In this document: one piece after another, positions 55,401 through 61,593 of the stretch | Position numbering within the stretch: the first letter of the stretch is position 1 | How the letters are laid out: every line of letters begins with the position of its first letter | NCBI RefSeq assembly: GCF_039536765.1 | Contig: NZ_BAAAZF010000001.1 | Span: 62,001-126,000, forward strand | Direction: 5' to 3' | DNA: 64,000 bases | DNA from: Parerythrobacter jejuensis | GTDB lineage: Bacteria; Pseudomonadota; Alphaproteobacteria; Sphingomonadales; Sphingomonadaceae | The notes under the pieces: generated by a model | The model's input: only the letters and a program-made list of their open reading frames with translations | Database searches by the model: none | Told to the model about the DNA's origin: nothing | Made by a program: the position numbers and the translations under genes

Positions 55401-58400
55401 ACAATGCCTTTGGAGAGGTTCGGTACGAAAAAGACGCACTTGGCGGCGATATTTTCTATGAATACAATACGATGGGCAAGGTCTGGCGGGTCCAGAATCC
55501 CTCCGTTTCGATCCAGAACGAGAATGGTTCGACTTCCACCGTGCGCCCGACGGAACATTACTACCATGATTTGGGTGGACGCCTCGTGGCGAGCCGTGAT
55601 GCCAATGGAAACCTTACCAGGCTTGGTCTGCTCAACGGAACGGGCTTTGGCGGAACCCAGGGTCTGGTGACCACAGAAACCTTCGCCGATGGCGGGGTCC
55701 GTACCACGAAATACGACATCCATGGTGACGCGCGGCGGATTATCGCGGTCGCAGATGGCCGTTCCACGACCTATCGGACTATCCAGCAGAATTTTGACCG
55801 GATGGGCCGAATTACACAGACGTGGAACCGTGGCACCAATCTGCAGGACAACTACACCTACGACAAAGTCGGTCAGCAGATCAGTCATTGGAACAATGTG
55901 TTCGGCTCGGGCAATCGGGAAATCATGGACTATGATGCCATGGGCCGGATGGTCTCCAGCCGCGCCTTTGGCGGCGATACAACCACCACGACTTACACTT
56001 TCGAAGTCAGCTCCAACACCAATGCGGTCGGCAACTTTGGCGGCTGGAAGGAAGTGACCCGTACGGTTGCCAACAACCGGACGCTGACCGAATGGTCCGA
56101 CTTGTTTGAGCGGGTCAAACGCAAGAACGACTTCGGCGGCCGCGACTACACCTATTCCTACGATGCAGGTGGGCGGATGAAATCCCTGACCGGCAATGGT
56201 GGGAACCAGCAATATGTCTATTACAACACCGGCAAGCTGAAGAGCATTGCCAACGTCACCGGCGTGCTCAACAGCCAGAATTTCCAGGAGCTGAAGACCA
56301 CCTACGGCTATGACAAGGTCGGCAATCTGACGTCGCAGAAGACGACCGATCGCGGCTCCACATTCTATGAGTTCTATTGGAATCCATGGGAGCCGGATTT
56401 CTACATCGACACCTGGAATCGCACGACCCAGAACATGTCGGCCACCTATGACAAGCTTGGCCGGATGAAAACCTGGAGCGAAGCGGGCGGGGGCGACTTG
56501 CCGCCGGCGTCGATGACCTGGACCTACGATGCCAACGGCAACATTCGCCGTTCACGGGCGACCTATCGCAACATCAATTCCGACCAGAGTGTTTCTTCCT
56601 ATAATAGCACTCAGGACTTCTGGTATCGCTATGACAGTATGAACCGTGTTGTGACATCGCGCGGTATCTTGTCCGGAGGTACCGTCAAACGCGGCACCAA
56701 TGGCATGGACATCGCGTACAATAAAGCTGGCCAACGCACTTCGGTGACGACGTCCGTCCGGCAGAGCTATTCCTATTGGGTCAACACGGGCGGCGGCGGT
56801 GGGGGCGGCCCGTTCCTCGATCCGTATGATGACATCGGCGAGCCGTATCTCGACCCGTATGACGATCCTTATGGGGGTGGCTCCAGCGGCTACACCAATA
56901 CCGTCTACTACAATGTAGATACACGCGAGGACTACACATACGACAATGGCGGTCGCCTCAAACAGGTGAATGTCGCCAGGGGTGGCTTCAACAGCTACGG
57001 ATTCCAGCAGGCGGTGAACAACACCGGTTCAGGCATCACCCAGTATGTAGACCCCCAGGATTACGTGACCGCACCTTCATCCACGGGTTCCAAGAAGGCG
57101 GATTACAGCTACGATGCAATGAGCCGGATCACATTGCAGCGTGACTATTCGGGCTCAACCGTCGTCTTCAGCCGCAACGCTTACTACAATTCCGAAGGGC
57201 TTCTCTATCGAGATGATAGCACCACCCGGAAGGGCTCGAACAGCTATCGCTCAAATCAATACAATTACTATAATGGCGATAACACGCTGAACTACTCCTA
57301 CACCTACAACTACAAGAATAATTCGAGTTCGGGTGCGCCCAACACACGGACCACCAACACTTATGTCTGGTATGACGGGGCGGTTCAGAGCCGTGTCGAC
57401 TATGATGGTGACACCGGAACTTCATCAAACACGGTCTACAAGTCGACTTACAACTACGACAGTTTTGGCGTGCTTCAATCGGCGCAGATCAATGATGGGC
57501 GTCCGCGCTCGGTTACCTATATCAACAATGCCGAGGGCCAGGTGATCAGCCGCAAGGAACGGGACAACAAATACGACAAGGGCGATCCGAGCGAGATCTA
57601 TTACCGTTTCGGCGGCAAGGAATTGGGCCGCGTCGGCAACAACGGCACTGCCAATGTAACCTATGAGCAATCCATTGCCCGGCGTACCGCCAATACAAGC
57701 GGCAATTATGGTGCCTTCACCAATGGCGCGAATTACGGATCCAGCTACGCCGACTTTGGCGGGGATTATGACGCCATCAATTCGTTCAAGCAGGGTGAAA
57801 CAGGTGGTACTTATACCGTTCGTCAGGGCGAGACGCTGCAAGCAATCGCCATGCAATTGTGGGGCGACAGCGCTCTTTGGTACAAGCTAGCCGAAGCCAA
57901 TGGCCTGTCAGGTCGTGAACCGCTGATCGAAGGACGCAGTCTCGTCATTCCATCTGGCGTGCAGAGGGTTCATCACAATTCCGGCACCATGAAGCCGTAC
58001 AATCCGGCCGAGGCCATTGGTGACACGTCGCCAACTGCTGCGGCCAAGCCGAAGAAGAAGAAATGTGGTGTCTTCGGGGCAATTCTGCTGGCGGTTGTGG
58101 CTGTTGCAGTCACCATTATTACCGCCGGCGCTGCCTTGGCGGCAATCGCCCCGAGCGTCACCAGCATAGGGGCAGGGATTGCCACCGTCCTTGGCACTAG
58201 CGCTGCAGTTTCAGGGGTCGGAGCGGGAGCTCTGATTGCTGCGGGCGCTGTAGGTGGTGCAGTCGGCTCGATCGCCAGCCAAGGGCTTGGTGTTGCAACT
58301 GGTATCCAAGACAAGTTCAGTTGGAAGGGTGTTGCACTATCGGCGCTTAGCGGTGCCGTTGGTGCTGCCGTCGGTGCCAATGGCGTCTTCGGAGAGAACG

Positions 58401-59872
58401 GCTTGTTCGGCAAAGGGTGGGTGGCTGCTGCCGCCAGAGGCTCTACCAGCAGCGCAACCGTGCAAGCTCTCGCCGTCAAAACCGGTCTGCAAGAGAAGTT
58501 CAGTTGGGTCGGAGTGGCTGCTGCCGGAATTGGTGCGGGGGTCGCTCACGTCGTTGGTGGCGCGACTCAGGAGCTGGGCAAATTCGGCTCCGCTCTGATC
58601 GCCAATACTGCAAGCGGGATAGCAAACGCTGCAACCAGGAGTGCGCTCAGCCGGACCAACTTTGGCGACGCTCTGCTGGAATCCATTCCCGATGTCATTG
58701 GTGGAACCCTGGGATCGTCCCTGGCTGGCATGTTGACTGCGAAAGCGGAACATATCCAGCTGGCGAAAGACAAGACCAATGATCTGCGCGACTCGATATT
58801 CGGTGACGATATCGAAATGACGCCGGAACAGGTCGAGGCTTTCAACAATATGCAGGCAATGGCAGTCGACGCTGCCAAGGATCCTGACAATGCAAAGGCC
58901 CGGCGCGAATTCGGTTACGCCATGAACGATTTCCTGGAAGTCAGCCGCGGCATTCCAAAGGTTGACCAGTTCTTCGCGACGATCAACTCGGACCCGAAAG
59001 ACTTTTCCTCAGGCCCGGCGCAAGTTGCCAACGACTCTGACGCGGAGCCGGTTCAAGCGACAACAGATTCTGGTGAACCACTGGATGAAGTCGTCGTCGT
59101 TGGTGTCCGTGATTACTGGATCCACGGCAATATCGATCGGGCCGGCATCTTTGTTGGAGAAATCAAGCAAGACTTCGAGAAGAACGTTGCTGAATTCGTG
59201 CAGGAACGGCCGGGCCTTGGCCTGGCCTTGCAGGTCGCAGATACCGGCATGGCGGTCGCCGCGCCGGGCAAATATCTCGGCGGCTGGGTCCTCGAGAAGT
59301 TCGAAACCCGGGTTGAAGGTTTTGTCTCCAAGAAGATGAACCGCAACGACTGGTCGAATGGGAAGTCAAACTCCGGCGGAGAGGGCTTTGTATTCTCGGC
59401 AAAGCTTATCCTGTCCGGGATTGGCGCAGTAATCCGCAAAGGCCGTGGCGGCAACATCACCCGTCAAACCCGAAACGGTTATGATTTCGAAGTTGACGAT
59501 TTGGGGCGCGCCACCCGCGTCCAAGGGGAACTCAGCCTCAAGAAGGCCAAGCGCAATCCCAAGGCCCAGCGCGAGGCGGGGGGGGCAGACCGGCTTCCAG
59601 ATGATCATGGCGGTCACTTCGTTGGTGCGCGGTTCAACGGCCCTGGCGACGGAGCGAACCTGTTCCCGCAAAATGGCAACTTCAATGTCTCTGCTTACAA
59701 GAGAATGGAGAATTCATGGGCTAAGGCCCTGGAAGGGGGCAAGCGTGTCACCGTTGACATCAAGCCGACTTACAGTGGTTCCAGCTTGAGGCCGAACAAG
59801 ATCACCGTTAATTACACAATCGGAAACGAGACATTTTCTCGCGTGTTCAGAAACCGACATGGTGGTAATTGA
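49406..59872 (+). CDS. giant RHS/YD-repeat polymorphic toxin with LysM and C-terminal nuclease
   Basis: 3488 residues from ATG 49406 (GAGGGA six bases upstream). Most of it (about 150-2780) is YD repeats of the RHS type (for example YDALGNITKF-like, YTYDANGNV), which build a closed beta shell. A non-YD beta segment is inserted at about 616-789. A Gly/Asp/Pro/Tyr-rich stretch is near 2460. A LysM domain lies at about 2800-2848, a long Ala/Gly hydrophobic region at about 2886-3050, and the toxin domain at about 3360-3488 with DDHGGHFVGARF (D3400, H3401, H3404) and NLFPQNGNFN, the Endonuclease NS_2 pattern. No signal peptide is visible, so the export route is unknown. The next gene is its candidate immunity protein. 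Confidence 0.9.
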   Translation: MSAIFTGLGSGLVKSSATAVGTSGTLGNAATGRASESLSVNAATGNLVISRRDEFLVGRSLDVGISRTYNSLAEVHDRDNNDKWQMSTARRVFSQSGALNAAGSTIKRVSGDGSVVTHRYETRGGVASYWATDGSGAHDRLWQSGGDWYWQNGTSRITERYDADPYNSGEFRIIRQTDKDGQSLVFGWSGSKLSYVQTNNSEFVRYTWSGNNLTSLKTEFKDPRTGVTRTETGTYYAYDGNGRLATVTVDLSPEQAGTSDGHKFTISYLYDSAGRVTRMTQSDGSRTDIAYTSGKVTKLTEHVGDGTTRITQFSYGSNYTNVTAPNGQVTRLDYHFSTKLLTKITAPAAYAGAAKQVQTFSYDSAGNLTQSVAPDGRVTKYTYDAMGNITKFDRPIGTDVSKWYDSKNNVIKELSYSANEASSNTGSYIRYAYDGEGHLRYKVTAEGHVTEYRYDSYGRLTWEGDYTKYAYSHSSSNISESGMDSWRNGLSDKTQVDWMNYRYDARGNLNQTVNYGSATSTGGASTSGELYSRTYLLYDQEGRLLTRYGQSESGKEQFFYDGMGRLISSSDSAGATTSVFFDDANTRTVMQMATGLTRTLVYNKAGDIISETESSVGPHGANQASTPTGWWKGNLSVATAGTLAGSPAYKFTVNTSNPSATHAAQGIALTAGETLRYRITFVASGTSAMRVGLWGNVNSYGNGSGEAANAVIISGPGRLVRTHGSNWNVEGVSATQPTTVELTRTVGINQSLSTVIGTASTSVAQGTNFTISGVQSTRTVTDTSLDFSATTNNKYDKLGRLRVTQDAFDGRGANYIIYDKAGRKVGSVDPARRLTEYFYDKNNRMIGTTVYYNAISTSIRDQLNNPDNTLEMSAIRPAFQGTYDVRDLTTYDANGRVAQTINGEGEVTSFKYDNAGRLIESRNHYNKVSIASSWRTAPPANPVSIANHSNDAVTRTFYDRDGNVRGMLNGEGYLTENVYDQSGQKIREIGYVTRTSSSYWASGTFNQLRGTAGTTNANNRSTRYVYNGRGQLRFTIDSANYVSQFSYNYAGKLTKTTQHINPLSSGHSNWTIAGVKASLSTNSNDRASTNYYDFAGRLWRTVEPLGLDSRMYFDHAGNVIKETSGNRTIRNWYDARGNLRFSVDPEGYLSSYLYNEGGQVTHERRHRDKVNVNDNTTIQQVAAMASVKLSQVRYTYDSQGRVIYTYDQISNRTRYAYRTNGQLAYTNTGDNISADRSQTYFYYDNAGRLTRRDSANGQSEEAITYYTYDGLGNQTRVTDGNGRVSYFTYDKRGLVLTEKNGAGNLVRYERNAFGDIVKTWDAKNVLASEHIYDKRGLITRSYDAARKITDFTYTQFGETKTVKDPVGAITTFTYDKLGQVKTVKDANNRTESYSYDAYGNQTSKTNRLGGSITYAYDKLNRMTSMNDANGIVTNYAYDNRGNLTQMIEASGRAEARKTTYGYDASNRMVSTSIEGHSGSYTTQFAYDARGNVTRKTAPDGGRTIYYYDDLDRVSVEINAVGAYSAYTYDDNGNVKTVKVYAAAVAVPSNGGAEENEPSAPGGTYRETRFDYDGANRMTKSHVIGVTSRYYTGSSLATYSGSTLTTEYVHDANGNVVKTIDPNGNTTWAYYDAMNRMVHQVDQQNFRTTWTYDAAGNVTREIRYATATSTPTSTTNVPGVSTSSTLDRRTDFTYDKMGNRLTERRINVKIHNGSGGHTTAHATISYQYNGLGQVTKKTEAVSGNVTDYTYNSGGRLTKETRAAFTDFNGQSVRPVVDYYYDGLGNLTRTRQGGATGTSERNTYYYYKKGMLDRMTDAEGLTRYFKYDSGGRESEVYYTRQNYYGSARTEGVKRTYDKLGRVVSEYQGTRSSSGYWSAVSPNITTTYNTFGQVATLKANNGATQQNVYDKAGRLERTNAGDGVWKVFAYDRNGNQTAAITSAGYNIGNRSFSSALGLISRSDVNITYTKYDKRGQALTVYETDRDIATTAINQTLVTERRYNAFGEVRYEKDALGGDIFYEYNTMGKVWRVQNPSVSIQNENGSTSTVRPTEHYYHDLGGRLVASRDANGNLTRLGLLNGTGFGGTQGLVTTETFADGGVRTTKYDIHGDARRIIAVADGRSTTYRTIQQNFDRMGRITQTWNRGTNLQDNYTYDKVGQQISHWNNVFGSGNREIMDYDAMGRMVSSRAFGGDTTTTTYTFEVSSNTNAVGNFGGWKEVTRTVANNRTLTEWSDLFERVKRKNDFGGRDYTYSYDAGGRMKSLTGNGGNQQYVYYNTGKLKSIANVTGVLNSQNFQELKTTYGYDKVGNLTSQKTTDRGSTFYEFYWNPWEPDFYIDTWNRTTQNMSATYDKLGRMKTWSEAGGGDLPPASMTWTYDANGNIRRSRATYRNINSDQSVSSYNSTQDFWYRYDSMNRVVTSRGILSGGTVKRGTNGMDIAYNKAGQRTSVTTSVRQSYSYWVNTGGGGGGGPFLDPYDDIGEPYLDPYDDPYGGGSSGYTNTVYYNVDTREDYTYDNGGRLKQVNVARGGFNSYGFQQAVNNTGSGITQYVDPQDYVTAPSSTGSKKADYSYDAMSRITLQRDYSGSTVVFSRNAYYNSEGLLYRDDSTTRKGSNSYRSNQYNYYNGDNTLNYSYTYNYKNNSSSGAPNTRTTNTYVWYDGAVQSRVDYDGDTGTSSNTVYKSTYNYDSFGVLQSAQINDGRPRSVTYINNAEGQVISRKERDNKYDKGDPSEIYYRFGGKELGRVGNNGTANVTYEQSIARRTANTSGNYGAFTNGANYGSSYADFGGDYDAINSFKQGETGGTYTVRQGETLQAIAMQLWGDSALWYKLAEANGLSGREPLIEGRSLVIPSGVQRVHHNSGTMKPYNPAEAIGDTSPTAAAKPKKKKCGVFGAILLAVVAVAVTIITAGAALAAIAPSVTSIGAGIATVLGTSAAVSGVGAGALIAAGAVGGAVGSIASQGLGVATGIQDKFSWKGVALSALSGAVGAAVGANGVFGENGLFGKGWVAAAARGSTSSATVQALAVKTGLQEKFSWVGVAAAGIGAGVAHVVGGATQELGKFGSALIANTASGIANAATRSALSRTNFGDALLESIPDVIGGTLGSSLAGMLTAKAEHIQLAKDKTNDLRDSIFGDDIEMTPEQVEAFNNMQAMAVDAAKDPDNAKARREFGYAMNDFLEVSRGIPKVDQFFATINSDPKDFSSGPAQVANDSDAEPVQATTDSGEPLDEVVVVGVRDYWIHGNIDRAGIFVGEIKQDFEKNVAEFVQERPGLGLALQVADTGMAVAAPGKYLGGWVLEKFETRVEGFVSKKMNRNDWSNGKSNSGGEGFVFSAKLILSGIGAVIRKGRGGNITRQTRNGYDFEVDDLGRATRVQGELSLKKAKRNPKAQREAGGADRLPDDHGGHFVGARFNGPGDGANLFPQNGNFNVSAYKRMENSWAKALEGGKRVTVDIKPTYSGSSLRPNKITVNYTIGNETFSRVFRNRHGGN
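59578..59585 (+). repeat. G8 homopolymer just before the toxin active site
   Basis: Eight consecutive G bases lie in the frame GCG-GGG-GGG-GCA, 14 codons or less upstream of the DDHGGH motif. A one-base slip would remove the nuclease active site. Runs of this length are rare in the window. It could serve as a switch or just be chance. Confidence 0.6.
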
Positions 59873-60258
59873 TGGATCTAGATAGGGCCGCAGAACTTTA
59901 TAACGAGGTTGGCGCCGCTGCAGTTGAGCAGATCGGTACGGTTGACACCAAGATATTGGTCTACGCGGAGAGCGACGAGGGCGATCTGGAAATCCTGGTT
60001 CGGTACTCCGACAAGGACGCTGAGGTGGTCGATAGTCTCAGCGATACCGAACCGGTGATCGAAGCCGTTGTCGATCTCTACGCCTACCTCGAACAAGCAG
60101 GTGAAAAACACGCCTGGAAATGCATGGAGTATGTTGTCGACTACGGGCAAGTGAACGTCGACATTTCTTACGACGAGGCGTTCTGCAATGGTGAGGAACT
60201 ATGGGAAAAGTCACCCAAGCTGCTGGAGAAGCACTTCCCCGGGAAACCTCACCGATAA
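59872..60258 (+). CDS. candidate immunity protein for the RHS nuclease
   Basis: 128 residues, acidic, no signal peptide or membrane helix. ATG 59872 overlaps the RHS stop by one base (TGATG), the usual toxin-immunity arrangement. Strands such as KILVYAESDEGDLEILVRYS and CMEYVVDYGQVNVDISYDEA and the size fit the YezG/DUF600 group, which protects against NS_2-type nucleases such as YeeF. That family call is tentative; the immunity role rests mainly on position. It is followed by a terminator. Confidence 0.7.
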   Translation: MDLDRAAELYNEVGAAAVEQIGTVDTKILVYAESDEGDLEILVRYSDKDAEVVDSLSDTEPVIEAVVDLYAYLEQAGEKHAWKCMEYVVDYGQVNVDISYDEAFCNGEELWEKSPKLLEKHFPGKPHR

Positions 60259-60265
60259 GGCTTGC

Positions 60266-60285
60266 GGCGTAGTCATACGCCTTTT
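60266..60285 (+). terminator. terminator after RHS/immunity genes
   Basis: A 6-bp stem GGCGTA (60266-60271) / TACGCC (60276-60281) with a 4-base loop is followed by TTTT, eight bases past the immunity stop codon. It separates this operon from the convergent one. Confidence 0.7.
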
Positions 60286-60306
60286 CCATCGTTGTCCTGT
60301 CCGTAA

Positions 60307-61593
60307 TTACTGGGGCTTTATCCACCATATCTGGCCGCCGAACGCCCCGGTATCGGCCATCGTGACTGGCGTAGTCCCAAGCGAGCGGTTCCGTTGCCCA
60401 CGATTCAGATCAATGGACTTGCCTTCGCCGCTAAATGAGCTGGAAAAGCGGTAGGTTCCTGACCATTCCGTGCCGTAACAGCGCCAGAACTGGCCCGAAT
60501 ACAGGTTGGTCCCATTGTCGCGAAGCTTGGTCAGGTTCACCACTGTGTCCGGCCCGGTGTAGAGGCCATGGTTTGTCCCGACCGAGGCTTCGGTCTGGAT
60601 TTTCCAGAATCCGTTGCCGTTCTTGGTGAACTTCCAACGCGTATGTGGCCGCAGGACAGGTTCCTGGATAAGCCACATCATGCCCTTCGGATCCAGGGTC
60701 TGGACGGCATTGCCCAGGCCGGACAATTTGTCGCCGCGCTGGAACGTGTTCTCGATCGCGTAAGACCGGCCTTCCTGGATCGGGCAGAAATCATAGATGA
60801 AATCGCCTGTGGCGTACCGGTTGAATTCGACTTGCGGTAACAGGTTGCGCGAGATGGCGCGTGTCTGTCCGATCAAGTTGGACAGCGTTTGCGCCTGTGT
60901 CGCCATGTTGGTGATGTCGCTATCCTTTGCCGGATCGACACTGACAGTCACGCCTAAGTAGACCGTGCGGAAATCAGCGAGAATTGCGCGCCAACGGGCG
61001 TGCAGGGTATTGATCCCGGAATTGACCGATGCTGGGTTGGGCCCGATCCGCATGTAGCGATTGGCAGGGAAAGCGCGTCCTTGGTAGTACTGTGAGGCGG
61101 CGTTCATCACGCCGGCGTATCTCCCGAGTGACGATTCATAATTGACCAGAGGTGTGATGATCGCGTTGATCCGCGAACGGATCGCGCGCAGTTCCCGTTC
61201 GGCGCGCTGATAATCGAAGGGAGTCTCGTCAAACGCCGCATCGTCTAGCCGTTTGCAGATCGAGGCGAGTGTATCGACATCGGCGGCCATGTTCTCAAGC
61301 TGACTGGCGAGCCGACGACCCGTATCATACTCTCCACGCCAGCGACCGGCGAGGAATTTCAGCTCGTTGAAGCTGACGAAACGATCAAACCGCGATTGCA
61401 AGGCCATCCGGTTATTGATGCCATTCCCTACATAGAACCCGAACTGGGCCTGGTCGATCCAGGTCTGCTTCCCGATCGTCGAAGGCGGCGCCTGTTGCCT
61501 GACATCGCACGTTGCGGCCCACGCTGACGTTGCCGGCGAGGCTGCAAGCAGGAACGCCGCGAGCACGGTCAAGACAATACGGGCCAAGGTCAT
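60307..61593 (-). CDS. secreted protein with C-terminal trefoil-like domain
   Basis: 428 residues from ATG 61593, which overlaps the upstream gene's stop by four bases. A signal peptide (LARIVLTVLAAFLLAASPATSAWA) is followed by a helical region (about 60-260) and then about 150 residues with repeated hydrophobic/aromatic units (GRSYAIENTFQRGDKLSG, HTRWKFTKNGNGFWKIQTEA, FWRCYGTEWSGTYRF) resembling a ricin-B-like beta-trefoil. It may bind carbohydrate. No family assignment is certain. It is co-transcribed with the large gene upstream. Confidence 0.65.
   Translation of the reverse strand: MTLARIVLTVLAAFLLAASPATSAWAATCDVRQQAPPSTIGKQTWIDQAQFGFYVGNGINNRMALQSRFDRFVSFNELKFLAGRWRGEYDTGRRLASQLENMAADVDTLASICKRLDDAAFDETPFDYQRAERELRAIRSRINAIITPLVNYESSLGRYAGVMNAASQYYQGRAFPANRYMRIGPNPASVNSGINTLHARWRAILADFRTVYLGVTVSVDPAKDSDITNMATQAQTLSNLIGQTRAISRNLLPQVEFNRYATGDFIYDFCPIQEGRSYAIENTFQRGDKLSGLGNAVQTLDPKGMMWLIQEPVLRPHTRWKFTKNGNGFWKIQTEASVGTNHGLYTGPDTVVNLTKLRDNGTNLYSGQFWRCYGTEWSGTYRFSSSFSGEGKSIDLNRGQRNRSLGTTPVTMADTGAFGGQIWWIKPQ

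Noticed and set aside
54794-56212. 472-codon and other antisense frames inside the RHS gene
   Set aside because: YD-repeat codons (TAT GAC, AAC GGC) leave the reverse strand open by composition; no domain recognised.
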